Assembly: GCA_020634615.1 (NCBI GenBank) | Contig: JACKBI010000004.1 | Location: forward strand, 186,001-250,000 | Reading direction: 5' to 3' | Source: Anaerolineales bacterium | GTDB taxonomy: Bacteria > Chloroflexota > Anaerolineae > JAAEKA01 | DNA length: 64,000 nucleotides | Part shown: in pieces, positions 1 through 10,000 of the stretch | Position numbering within the stretch: position 1 is the stretch's first letter | How the letters are laid out: the number at the start of each line of letters is the position of its first letter | Translations under genes and position numbers: made by a program | Notes under the pieces: generated by a model | Databases searched by the model: none | What the model saw: only the letters and a program-made list of their open reading frames with translations | Told to the model about the DNA's origin: nothing

Positions 1-37
1 ATCAGTCCAAATTACAGCTACACTAATATTTGATGGT

Positions 38-1660
38 ATGAGCAAAGCAGTCTCTTGGATTCCGCGCTCGACGCTGGCGATCACGCTCGCTGGGTTCTCG
101 CTTATCGTACTTCTTGGTCTTGTGGATCTGGCGACAGGGTCGGAACTATCGTTTTCCATATTTTATCTGCTGCCGATATCTCTGCTCACGTGGTTCACCA
201 ATAGGCGCATTGGGATCATCTCTGCCTTTGTTTCCACGGTAGTCTGGCTATTGGCGGACTTGACCACCCACTCCGGCTACGCAAATCCCCTGATTCCTTT
301 TTGGAACGCCTTTGTCAGGTTTTCCGTTTTCCTTGCGATCGTGTTGCTCGAATCCGCGCTTAAGAAACTGAATCAGGGGCTAGAGGAAAAGGTAAAGGAT
401 CGGACCGCTTCACTTCGGGCTGAAGTGGCTGAACGGGAGAAGGTCGAAGAAAGACTGCAACAATACACGCGCTGGCTCGAGATCCTGCATGACAATGATC
501 AGGCAATTCTTGCTGCCGCATCCCCGAGGGCGGCGGCGTTGACAACCATTTTACATGTCGAGCGTTTGCCTTCTTGTGACCGAGCCAACCTGGTTCTGTT
601 TGATTACGAAACGCAGCAAGCCGTCGTATTTGACGCTTCCGGTCGGGCCCAGGACAACGGCGTAAAAGAGACATACATTCCGCTGGCAAGGTTGGTTGAT
701 TTCATTGCCATGGTGGAAGCACTTCAAGGCCAATTGGGTCATCTGGAAACTGACCTGCAAGGTTCGCAGATCATTCCTGCAATCGCGGCCATTTTGCCTT
801 CACGAAAGATTCGATCCCTGATGGTTCTGCCGATATACGTACTGGATGAACTGGTCGGAAGCCTGAACCTCATGGCAATTGCTCCTAATGCTTTCTCTTC
901 CGACCATCTCGGAATCGGGCGTGAACTAACCAACCAACTTGGAATCGCCTTCCAGCAAGCTGAAATGATAGACCAACTGCAAACCAACCAGGATAATTTG
1001 CAGGCACTGTCCAAGCGGCTGCTCGGAGTTCAGGAAGCTGAACGCCGTCATATCGCGCGCGAATTACACGACGAAGTGGGTCAAGCGCTAACCGGGATCG
1101 GACTGACATTGGAGATGGCGGCTCATCTGCAAACTTCTCCAGCCGCGGAGAAAATCAACCAGGCGCGCGTACTCGTGGTTGAACTGATGGACAAAGTAAG
1201 TAGTCTATCGCTGGAACTCCGCCCTTCTCTGCTGGATGACCTGGGTATTTTGCCAACCTTGCTGTGGTATACAGACCGCTATGCGTCCCAGACAGGTATC
1301 AAAGTCGACCTCAGGCACAGCGGCCTGGAGAATCGGCGTTTTAGGCCGGAGATTGAAACAGCAGCGTATCGCATAGCCCAGGAAGGACTGACGAACGTCG
1401 CAAGGCATGCCCGTGTACGTGAAGTCAGGTTGGCCATGTGGTATGATCAAAACTGTCTCGGGATCCAAATCCAGGATAAGGGCGTCGGCTTCGAACCTCA
1501 GATCACGCCGACATCCCCTTATGCAGGTGGATTATTGGGGATGCAGGAACGCGCCTGGCTGCTGAACGGTACATGTGCGATCGAGTCTGCTTCTGGAAAA
1601 GGGACTCGCATCACAGCCGAGATTCCAGTTGACGTCCCGGTAGGCGCGGAAGGGGAATGA
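38..1660 (+). CDS. Membrane sensor histidine kinase, NarL/DegS type (HisKA_3)
   Basis: Predicted to autophosphorylate and pass phosphate to the response regulator directly downstream. Residues 1 to about 110 hold several hydrophobic segments that look like an integral-membrane sensor. A coiled stretch follows (about 115-145), then a GAF-like region (about 150-310). The dimerisation/phosphoacceptor block has RHIARELHDE with the phospho-His at residue 344. The HATPase region has EGLTNVARHA (N box) and DKGVGF (G1). The length of 540 aa is usual for the family. No strong Shine-Dalgarno precedes the ATG; a TAATAT-like -10 lies 8 bases upstream, so a leaderless or very short leader is possible, but the window edge hides the -35. 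The stimulus cannot be read from the sequence. Confidence 0.9.
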   Translation: MSKAVSWIPRSTLAITLAGFSLIVLLGLVDLATGSELSFSIFYLLPISLLTWFTNRRIGIISAFVSTVVWLLADLTTHSGYANPLIPFWNAFVRFSVFLAIVLLESALKKLNQGLEEKVKDRTASLRAEVAEREKVEERLQQYTRWLEILHDNDQAILAAASPRAAALTTILHVERLPSCDRANLVLFDYETQQAVVFDASGRAQDNGVKETYIPLARLVDFIAMVEALQGQLGHLETDLQGSQIIPAIAAILPSRKIRSLMVLPIYVLDELVGSLNLMAIAPNAFSSDHLGIGRELTNQLGIAFQQAEMIDQLQTNQDNLQALSKRLLGVQEAERRHIARELHDEVGQALTGIGLTLEMAAHLQTSPAAEKINQARVLVVELMDKVSSLSLELRPSLLDDLGILPTLLWYTDRYASQTGIKVDLRHSGLENRRFRPEIETAAYRIAQEGLTNVARHARVREVRLAMWYDQNCLGIQIQDKGVGFEPQITPTSPYAGGLLGMQERAWLLNGTCAIESASGKGTRITAEIPVDVPVGAEGE

Positions 1661-1661
1661 C

Positions 1662-2312
1662 GTGACGACGATAGTCCTGGCTGATGACCATCACGTTGTT
1701 CGACAAAGCTTCCGTCTTCTGTTGGAAGCCGAAACTGACTTCCAGGTTGTGGGAGAGGCTGCTACCGGGCTGGAGGCAATTGACATGGTCGAGCGCATAC
1801 GACCGGACCTGTTGGTCGTCGATCTCATGATGCCTGAACTCAACGGCATTGAGGTGGCGCGCCGCGTAAAGAAGTACGCACCGAAAACGGTGATCGTGAT
1901 ACTATCCATGCACGAAAATGAAGCCTACGTTCTGGAGGCCCTGCGCGCCGGCGTGTCGGCCTACGTGCTGAAGAAGTCTACCGCCCAGGAACTGGTCTAT
2001 GCCATACGGCAGGGCATGGCCGGGCTTCATTTTCTTAGCCCGCCGCTCAGCGAACTCGCGGTGCAGGCCTACATCATGAAGGTGCAGGGTGCAGACCTGG
2101 ATCCTTATGAGACGCTCACCACACGCGAGCGCGAAACACTCCATTTGTCTGCGCAAGGTCTAAGCAATGCAGAAATCGGCGCCCGACTGTCCATAAGCCC
2201 CCGGACTGTCGAAATGCACCATGGCAACCTGATGCGGAAGCTCAATCTGCGAACGCCGACGGATTTGATCCGCTTTGCATTTCAGCGCGGTATCCTGACG
2301 ATCGACGATTGA
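1662..2312 (+). CDS. NarL/FixJ-family response regulator
   Basis: Cognate partner of the upstream kinase, separated from its stop by one base and starting with GTG, so co-translation is likely. The receiver domain (1 to about 120) has the acidic pair D8/D9, phospho-acceptor D54 in VVDLMMPELNG, and a conserved Lys in the YVLKKST segment. The C-terminal LuxR-type helix-turn-helix is seen in TTRERETLHLSAQGLSNAEI followed by LSISPRTVEMHHGNLMRKL. At 216 aa it has the normal length. It should act as a DNA-binding transcription factor; targets are unknown, although the two giant secreted-protein genes follow on the same strand. Confidence 0.93.
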   Translation: MTTIVLADDHHVVRQSFRLLLEAETDFQVVGEAATGLEAIDMVERIRPDLLVVDLMMPELNGIEVARRVKKYAPKTVIVILSMHENEAYVLEALRAGVSAYVLKKSTAQELVYAIRQGMAGLHFLSPPLSELAVQAYIMKVQGADLDPYETLTTRERETLHLSAQGLSNAEIGARLSISPRTVEMHHGNLMRKLNLRTPTDLIRFAFQRGILTIDD

Positions 2313-2532
2313 CACGCCGGTCGCCGCTGCGTTGGACAATCCCCGACGTCGGCGGAAGTCCGCCACAAAAATACGGGGCAGTTTTCGGCAAAATACCGTA
2401 CCTGCCCGTATAGACTCCTAAGTTCCTCTCTAATATACTCCTCGTATCGTCGCCAGCCGGTCATGATTCATCATGGCCGGTTCTTGTAGCTTCCGCTGCA
2501 AGTCCGTCTCACCACCATCATCGAGGAGAAAC
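2313..2532 (+). other. Intergenic region with two inverted repeats before the giant propeller gene
   Basis: Two hairpins are visible. The first has arms at 2371-2381 and 2402-2411 (ATACGGGGCAG against CTGCCCGTAT, one bulged G) with an inner CGG/CCG pair, and may end the two-component transcript. The second is CCGGTCATGA / TCATGGCCGG around 2456-2482. A TAATAT hexamer at about 2432 is a weak promoter candidate between them. I see no gene here. Confidence 0.4.
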
Positions 2533-5500
2533 ATGAAGAGTAGAAGTCATCGCCGTAAGGTTGTCGGTTCCATTTTTGCCGTTCTGGCGGTTCTTTCGCT
2601 GTCGTTCCTGGTCTTCGGCAAATTCGATTTGCAGCCAAACGCTGAGCCGGAAGAACTGTTGCGGTATATGCCGATTCCGGCAGAGGAAGGCAAAGAAGAA
2701 TCGGAGTCGCTGGCCCAACTGGAACTTCAATGGAATGATCGCCTGACCTATCCCACCGGTCGCTTCAACCCTGGCTGGATCCGCGAGGCGGCCGTGGAGG
2801 ACGCCAGCGTCGAGAGCGTTGTCCCGCAAGAGCAGAAGGGCAAGAGTTCAGACTCTCCGTTCGTCCTCAACACCGCAGCGTTCACAGCGTTGGGACCGCA
2901 GCCCCTTCGTATGACAGGTTGTAACGGCTGTTATAACTATACTACCACTCAGGGGCGGGTCAACGCGATCGTAGTCGATCCGACCACGACAACCAACGGC
3001 AGTATTGTGGCCTACGCCGGCACCATCGGCGGGGGCGTATGGAAGACGACCGACTGCTGCACCTCGGCGACCAGTTGGGTGGTGGTCACCGATGACCCGT
3101 TGATCTCAACCACCGCGATCGATGCGCTGGCCCTCGATCCCAACGATCACAACACAATCTATGCTGGCACCGGCGACCTGAACTACGGCTCGTTTTCCAT
3201 GGGCAGCCAGGGCATCTTGAAGTCCAGCGACGCAGGCGCCACCTGGACCTTACTAGGAGCGGATGTGTTTGGACCCATGCTTCCCCAGCCGGCTGGCGAA
3301 TTCCCGCAATACCAGGCGGTCGGCAAAGTGCGCGTCGACCCGAACAACAGCAACAACGTGGTAGCCGGGACCAAGACAGGGCTGTACATGTCATATGACG
3401 GCGGCGTCAACTGGACCGGCCCCTGCCTCACCAACGGATTCACGACCCAGCGCCAGGACATTACTGGTTTGGAACTGTCCAACGTTGGCGGCGCGACGCG
3501 GATTGTTGCGGCAGTTGGCGTGCGCGGCTTTGCCACGACGGTACAATACAACCTTGGCGCTAACGGCGCCAACGGCTTGTACCGCGCTGCCATGCCTGTG
3601 AGTGGCTGTCCCGCCTTTGATTCCATCGCGAGCAACAGCAACGGCTTTGTCTTCGGCCCGAGCGTGTCGGGCAGCGCCTACACCACCGGTGCTCTGTTGA
3701 ACGCCGGTAGCGGCGCTCCCTACGTCAGTGTCAGCAGCGGCAACCAGCTTGGCCGCATCGACATTGCGGTAGCTCCCAGCGATCCCAACGTAATCTATGC
3801 TCAGGTGCAGTCAATCGCCGCTAACAACAATTCTGGTTGCGGAAACACCAGTGGCTGCCAGATGGGTGTTTGGGTGACCACCGACGGTGGCACTTCCTGG
3901 TCCTTCATGACCGGCTCGGCCGGCGGATCGCTGCGCAACTGTAGCAGCGGCCAGGGCGACTATCCGCAGAACTGGTACGACCAGGGCCTGGCCGTCGATC
4001 CGAACAATCCCGACCGGCTGTTCGTCGATACGTACGAAGTTTGGTACGCCAACCGCACCGGCACGTCGTTCAACAATCTCACCTGCGGCTATTCCTACAG
4101 CGGGAGCGCTGGCCCGGTCCATGTGGACCAGCACGCCCTGGCTTTCGTTCCCGGTTCTTCCAGCATTCTGGTGATCGGAAACGACGGCGGCGTCCATGTA
4201 TCGACCAACGCCGATGTCGCCAGCGCGACTGTCGATCCGACCTGGACCAACCTCAACAACAATGGTCTCAATACGATTGAGTTCTACTCGGGCGACATCA
4301 GCGCCAACTTCGCCACGTCGGCTTCGCCCCAGGCGAATGGCGGTGCTCAGGACAACGGCTCCATGGCTGTAACCTTCTCCGGCAGCCCAACCGGACCCGT
4401 GCAGTGGCAGATGGGAAAGGGCGGCGATGGTTTTTACGCCCGCATCGATCCCTTGAGCACCAGAATGTTCCAGGGCAACAACAGTGGACGAATCAACCGC
4501 TGCACGTCTAACTGCACCGCCAGCGGTTCCAGTTGGTCCGTTATCAGTTCAAATAGCATGCATGGTGATCAACAGTCGTTCATTCTTCCCTACGAAATCT
4601 TCAAGGGCACGCCTGACAACCCGTCTACTGACTGTAGTGCAACCACATGCAACCATATGATTGCAGGCACCGTGCGGGTTTGGGAGACGATCAACGCATA
4701 TAGCGGAGGTAGTTCAAGCTGGTACGTGAACAGTCCCGCAAACCTGACCAAGCAGTCGCTGGGCAACCGTTCGTTCATCAATCAGCTTGCATACGCCCCC
4801 AAGAGTTCAGCTTGGGCCATTGTGGGCACGAACGACGGCAACGTCCAGATCGGACGCGGTCTGGGCACCGGATCGAACCAGGCCACTTGGGTGGACGTCA
4901 CGGGAGGTAACACCGTGTTGCCTAATCGCCCGATCCTAGACGTGTGGTTCGATGCCGCGTTTGATCCGACAATCGCGCCTTCCCCATCTGCGTATGCGGG
5001 GGTCGGCGGCTTCAACGCCAATACACCCGCCACACCGGGACACGTGTACCGCGTAGATTGTACCGCAAATTGCGCGTCGTTCACCTGGACGGACAAGACC
5101 GGTAACTTGCCTGACATTCCGGTGGATTCACTCATCGTCAATCCGCGGCTCCCGCAGCAGGTCTTTGCCGGGACAGACTGGGGATTGTACTTCACAGATG
5201 ACATCAACGCTGGTTCACCGATCTGGTATCGCTTCGACGCCGGCCTGCCCAGCGCGATGATCTGGGACATGCAGATCGACCGCGGCAGCACCACCCTGTC
5301 AGTCTGGACGCGGGGACGCGGCGCCTATGTGTGGCCGCTGCCGGATGAATACATCAACAAGCTTCCCCAGACCATCACGTTCGACCCGCTGAGCGGCAAG
5401 ACTTATGGCGACGCCGACTTTTCCGTCAACGCGACCGCTAGTTCGGGCCTGCAGGTTGAGTTCAGCGCCGGTGGCAACTGTACGATCAGCGGTAACCTCG

Positions 5501-6963
5501 TCCACATCACCGGCGCAGGCAGTTGTACGATCACAGCTTCTCAGCCCGGCAACTACATGTACGAAGCTGCGCCTGACGTGGAGCAGAGCTTCGACATCGC
5601 CAAAGCGGACCAGACCATCGACTTCGCGGCACTATCAGACAAGACTTTCGCCGATCCGCCCTTCAACGTGACCGCGACGGCGACCTCCGGTCTGCCCGTG
5701 AGTTTCTCAGCCAGTGGCAATTGTACCGTCGTCGGTAACACGGTTTCTCTCACTGGCGTGGGCAGTTGCACCATCACCGCCTCACAGCCCGGCGACGACA
5801 ACTACAATCCTGCCGCAGATGTCCCCCGCGATTTCAGCATCACGGCGGCGGTAACCAATCTCACGGTTTCGGTGAGTCCGTCCAGCGTTCAGTACAGCGA
5901 TTCCAGCACACTGCAGGCAGTCGTCAATCCGGCCAGTGTGAACGGTGACCCGGCGACCGGCTCAGTCGAGTTCTTCATCGATGCTGTCTCGGTTGGATCA
6001 TCTGCAATCGATGCGACTGGTACGGCCACCCTGTCGGTGCCGGTTACCAACGGTCCCGGCAATCACAATGTAACCGCCAGCTTCACCAGCACCAACGCGA
6101 ACTTCAGCAATAGCAGCGGCGGCCCGACAACGTTGACGGTGACCCAAGAGAACGCGGAAGCCACCTACACCGGCAACATGCTGGCGTTCACGGCCCCCAA
6201 CAGCTCTTCCGCCAGCGTGCTACTGCGGGTGACCGTGCGGGACAGTTCGGTCGTAGCGGGATCTGGCGACACACAGCCAGGCGACGTTCGCAACGCGACG
6301 GTGACCTTCAAGGAAGGTTCAACGACCCTCTGCGGACCACTCAACGTGGCGCTGATCAACGGCGACACGACCACTGGAACCGCCAGTTGTACTGTGGTTT
6401 TGGGGCTCGATGCGCATCAGATCGACGTCATCATCAACAACTACTATGTTGGATCGACGTCAGCGATTGTCGAGGTCGCCCAACCGAATGGCAGCTTTGC
6501 GACAGGCGGCGGCTACTTGACCATCGCAAACGCTGGCGGCACGTACGCAGCAGACACTGGTTCGAAGATGAACTTCGGGTTCAATGTCAGCTACAAGAAC
6601 GCCAGAACCCCCAAGGGTCACGTGAACATCGTATTCCGCAGCGGTGGAAACACGTACCAGATCAAGAGTACGGCGATCGATTCCCTGGGGATCACCTTCA
6701 AGACTCCGTCCGGACAGCCCTGTAGCGGCCCGGCAAGTCCCGAGTGCTATGGAATTGCTGACTTCAGGTCGAAAGCGAACTTGACCGGCGTTGGTGGAAA
6801 TCTCACGTTGCAGATGACGCTGACTGACAAGGGCGAGCCCGGCGCGAGCGACACCATCGGCATCACTCTCTGGAACGGCAACAATCTCCTCCTGTCCTCC
6901 GAGTGGACGGGAGCGCAGACGGTCGAGACTTTGCTCGGCGGGGGCAACCTGGCCGTGCACTAA
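2533..6963 (+). CDS. Giant secreted sortilin/BNR-type beta-propeller protein with Ig-like repeats and shared C-terminal module
   Basis: The ATG at 2533 was chosen over an in-frame ATG at 2473 because GAGGAGAAAC lies just before it and it opens a signal-like N-terminus (basic MKSRSHRRK then a hydrophobic stretch). The mature part carries VPS10/sortilin-like BNR signatures: repeated Asp-box-like S-DAGATW, SYDGGVNW, TTDGGTSW motifs, DPNN blades, and IYAGTGD. From about residue 935 two repeats of about 80 aa start QTI-F..L..KT..D and end GSCTITASQPG; an Ig-like domain (TNLTVSVSPSSVQYSD) follows. The last 270 aa or so are nearly identical to the end of the neighbouring protease. At 1476 aa it is very long. 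Cys-rich short loops suggest extracellular disulfides. Function is unknown; binding of protein or glycan is inference. Confidence 0.85.
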   Translation: MKSRSHRRKVVGSIFAVLAVLSLSFLVFGKFDLQPNAEPEELLRYMPIPAEEGKEESESLAQLELQWNDRLTYPTGRFNPGWIREAAVEDASVESVVPQEQKGKSSDSPFVLNTAAFTALGPQPLRMTGCNGCYNYTTTQGRVNAIVVDPTTTTNGSIVAYAGTIGGGVWKTTDCCTSATSWVVVTDDPLISTTAIDALALDPNDHNTIYAGTGDLNYGSFSMGSQGILKSSDAGATWTLLGADVFGPMLPQPAGEFPQYQAVGKVRVDPNNSNNVVAGTKTGLYMSYDGGVNWTGPCLTNGFTTQRQDITGLELSNVGGATRIVAAVGVRGFATTVQYNLGANGANGLYRAAMPVSGCPAFDSIASNSNGFVFGPSVSGSAYTTGALLNAGSGAPYVSVSSGNQLGRIDIAVAPSDPNVIYAQVQSIAANNNSGCGNTSGCQMGVWVTTDGGTSWSFMTGSAGGSLRNCSSGQGDYPQNWYDQGLAVDPNNPDRLFVDTYEVWYANRTGTSFNNLTCGYSYSGSAGPVHVDQHALAFVPGSSSILVIGNDGGVHVSTNADVASATVDPTWTNLNNNGLNTIEFYSGDISANFATSASPQANGGAQDNGSMAVTFSGSPTGPVQWQMGKGGDGFYARIDPLSTRMFQGNNSGRINRCTSNCTASGSSWSVISSNSMHGDQQSFILPYEIFKGTPDNPSTDCSATTCNHMIAGTVRVWETINAYSGGSSSWYVNSPANLTKQSLGNRSFINQLAYAPKSSAWAIVGTNDGNVQIGRGLGTGSNQATWVDVTGGNTVLPNRPILDVWFDAAFDPTIAPSPSAYAGVGGFNANTPATPGHVYRVDCTANCASFTWTDKTGNLPDIPVDSLIVNPRLPQQVFAGTDWGLYFTDDINAGSPIWYRFDAGLPSAMIWDMQIDRGSTTLSVWTRGRGAYVWPLPDEYINKLPQTITFDPLSGKTYGDADFSVNATASSGLQVEFSAGGNCTISGNLVHITGAGSCTITASQPGNYMYEAAPDVEQSFDIAKADQTIDFAALSDKTFADPPFNVTATATSGLPVSFSASGNCTVVGNTVSLTGVGSCTITASQPGDDNYNPAADVPRDFSITAAVTNLTVSVSPSSVQYSDSSTLQAVVNPASVNGDPATGSVEFFIDAVSVGSSAIDATGTATLSVPVTNGPGNHNVTASFTSTNANFSNSSGGPTTLTVTQENAEATYTGNMLAFTAPNSSSASVLLRVTVRDSSVVAGSGDTQPGDVRNATVTFKEGSTTLCGPLNVALINGDTTTGTASCTVVLGLDAHQIDVIINNYYVGSTSAIVEVAQPNGSFATGGGYLTIANAGGTYAADTGSKMNFGFNVSYKNARTPKGHVNIVFRSGGNTYQIKSTAIDSLGITFKTPSGQPCSGPASPECYGIADFRSKANLTGVGGNLTLQMTLTDKGEPGASDTIGITLWNGNNLLLSSEWTGAQTVETLLGGGNLAVH
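6157..6963 (+). repeat. Direct repeat, copy 1 (shared C-terminal module)
   Basis: About 800 bp encoding the last 270 residues are repeated at 10800-11606. Within it 6223-6399 (177 bases) is identical to 10866-11042, and the rest differs by scattered, mostly silent changes. The module has an Ig-like part (YTG-MLAFTAPNSSS) and a part with GGGYLTIAN, NFGFNVSYKN, GHVNIVFRSGGNTYQI and TDKGEPGA-DTIGITLW. That pattern recalls the C-terminal domain called post-COAP-1 in many extracellular proteins; the name is a tentative recollection. Confidence 0.9.
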
Positions 6964-6994
6964 GCCTGTAACCTCAATCGATATGATGTAATGA

Positions 6995-7034
6995 TGCCAC
7001 CAGCGACCAAGAGTAGTCTTGGTCGCTGGTGGCA
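6995..7034 (+). terminator. Perfect 18-bp hairpin between the two giant secreted genes
   Basis: TGCCACCAGCGACCAAGA, a GTAG loop, then the exact reverse complement. It follows the propeller stop by 31 bases and ends 24 bases before the protease SD. It lacks a clear T run, so it could be a weak terminator, an mRNA 3'-end stabiliser or a processing site. Confidence 0.6.
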
Positions 7035-7070
7035 ATCGAATTTACAATACACTGTGACAAGGAGCATTCT

Positions 7071-10000
7071 GTGAAACATATCCATCGGATACTGAGTTGT
7101 CTGACAATGATTGCGCTTCTCATGGCTTTCATGGGATCGGCCGTACCGCGCGCGTCGGCGGCGCCTTCCAATGATGCACCCACCAATACGGCGTGCACAC
7201 CGCTTACACCACCGAACAAGGCCTTTGGACTTGCTGACGGCTCTGGCCAGAATCTCTGGCACGCAGTAGATGAGACGGCCCTGCCTGCGCGCCAGAGCGC
7301 GCAGCGTGCGGTAAATCCGCTGTACTTTCAATCTTACACGCTGGACCGCAACGGCATGGCTGTGCTGCTCTCTACCGCTCCTGCTCAATACAGCGAAGCT
7401 GCGACCACGAATCCGCTCGTGCTGTCGCTGCCGAATCCCTGCGGCGGCTTCGAGCGCTTCACAGTCGAGGAATCGCCGGTCATGGAGCCCGGGCTTGCTG
7501 CCAAGCATCCGGATATCAAGACCTACCGCGGACGAGGGATTGACAACACGGCAGCCACGATCCGCTTCGATCTCACTCCGCTTGGTTTCCACGCCGCGGT
7601 CAGATCGCCGCAAGGGGCCTGGTACATCGACCCGTACTATCATCTCGACGACAGCGTCTACGTCGCCTATTTCGGGCGTGACCTGAGCGAGGACCCACAT
7701 GGCGGCTTTGCCGAGAGTATGGCGGATGACTTCGATCTCGCTACGGTTCGCGAGGTTGACGCAGTTGCCAACCCGCCCACCGGCGATGTGCTGCGAACAT
7801 ACCGTCTCGCCTTGATCACCGACCCGGGCTACGCCACCTACTTCGGCGGCCCGGCGAATGTGACCGCCGCCAAGGTCACACTGATGAACCGTGTCGACCA
7901 GATCTACGAAGAGGACCTTTCGATCTTCATGGTGCTGGTCGCCAACAATGACCTGCTCAACCTGGACACATATGCGCAGGCCATCGCTCCCAACGGACCC
8001 TGTGGAGCGGCAGGTTGTTTTACACAGTCGCAGGTCACTGGCTGCTCCAGCACGTCTCGCGCCCGTTACGTAATCGGCCAGATAATCGGCGCGTCGAACT
8101 ATGACATCGGCCACCTGGCGCTGGGCCAGCCGGGCGGCGGCGTCGCCAACCTCGGCGTTGTCGGCCGCTCGAACAAGGCTGGCGGATGCACCGGCATCCC
8201 GACGCCGGTCGGTGACTTCTACGCCGTGGACTACGTGGCACACGAGATGGGCCATCAGTTCAGCGGCAACCATCCCTTCAACGGCAACCAACTCAACTGC
8301 TCCGGCGGCAACCGCAGCGCAGCCAACTCAGTTGAGCCAGGCAGCGGCTCCTCCGTCATGGCCTACGCGGGCATCTGCCTGACCGACGATCTCCAGGCCC
8401 ACAGCGACCCCTACTTCTCGCAGCGCAGCCTCCAGGAGATTTCGACCTACACCGCGTCGAACCAGGCCGCTATCAACGAAGTGCAAACTGCCTCACTGCA
8501 GCACTTCGGCGGCGGCAACGAAGTCCAGGTCGTCACCTTTGGCCCCGGTTACTCGCAGGCCGCAACGGTCCAGCCGCTGAGTCTGGCAATCAACGGCGCG
8601 CCAAGCGCAACGTCACGTGGCGGTGCAGAAGAGACCGGCAACACGGTCACCATCGCGACCGGAAGCGCGCACACGCTGCAGGTTGGGGACACGGTAACGA
8701 TCTCTGGTGTTGGGGTTGCAGACTACAACGGCACCTGGACGGTTACGGCGGTTCCTACCTCGAGGTCATTCCAGTACACCAATCCGACCGCAGGGCTTGC
8801 TACCTCCGGCGGGGGCACAGTGACGCTCGCAGTACCAGGCGCCACAGAGTCCGGCACGACGGTCACCATCAGCACGTCTGCGCCGCACGGCCGGTCGGTG
8901 GGTGACGTCGTTACTATCGCTAGCGTTGGCGTAGCCGGCTACAATGGCACGTGGACCATCACAGCGGTGCCGACGGCGCGCACCTTCGAGTATACGGCTG
9001 CCGTTTCCGGCCTGGCCAACTCAGGCGGCGGCTCGGCGACCTATTACTCGCCGTTCCAGGTCCGGATCGGTGGGAACGACTCGGTCCTGATCGGCGGGAG
9101 CGGCCTCCCCTACACAACCGCGAATCTCAACACTGCCATAAACGCCATTGCCGGGTTTGCGGGCACTGCGACTGTCTCTGGTGCGGCTTCGACTGGCTTC
9201 ACGGTGACCTACGGTGGCGCATCTGCCGGGCTGGATGTGCCCAACATCGAGCTAGTCAACCTGAGCTGCGGCGGCTGTTTTGCCTCTGTTGAGGAAACAA
9301 ATCACGGCGGCGCGTTCGACTCGTTCACTGTCAACTACAACGGAGCCGATTCGGCCTTGATCACCAACGGGGTGAACTACACCACCGCAGGAATCAAGGC
9401 CGCGATCGAGGCGATCCCCGGCTGGCCTGCAGGGGCGACCGTGACGATCGCCAACTTCGGCGGCGGCGGTTCCCCGAGCACCAACGGGTTCCAGGTGACG
9501 TTTGGTGGAACGCTGGGCGTCACAGATGTGCCCGTCATGTTGTCGTTGACGAACATGAGCGCTGGCGCCAGCGGCTTCTTTGGTGAGACCGACAAGGGCG
9601 GCGCGGTGGACAACAAGGGCGGAATCATCACCGCGACAGGCAATAGCTGGCCGTCGGTGACAGCGCCGGCGTCGTTTACGATCCCGCTGCGGACGCCTTT
9701 CTCACTCACCGGCGAAGCGACGGACGCGGATGGCGACACCATGCTCTACAGTTGGGAGCAGAACGATCGCGGCGGCTCAGCAGGTACATCCCTGTTGAAC
9801 AACGTTAAGAGTAACGGACCGTTGTTTGCCATGTTCCCGAAGTCCGCGGTGGTCAGCGACCCATTGCTCTATAACCCGCCGGGTGAAAACCAACTGACGA
9901 CCAACCCGACGCGTGTATTCCCGGACATCGATCAGATCCTGGATAACAACACGAACGCCGACACGGGCGTCTGCCCGACCGGGCCGATCGCGCCATTTGC

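Noticed and set aside
38..2312. Two-component pair as the definite regulator of the giant secreted genes
   Set aside because: Adjacency alone; no operator repeats could be identified, and hairpins separate the units.
6960..8291. Long open frame on the minus strand opposite the metalloprotease
   Set aside because: It is the shadow of a GC-rich gene: Arg/Val/Gly-rich, no start signal and no family pattern.
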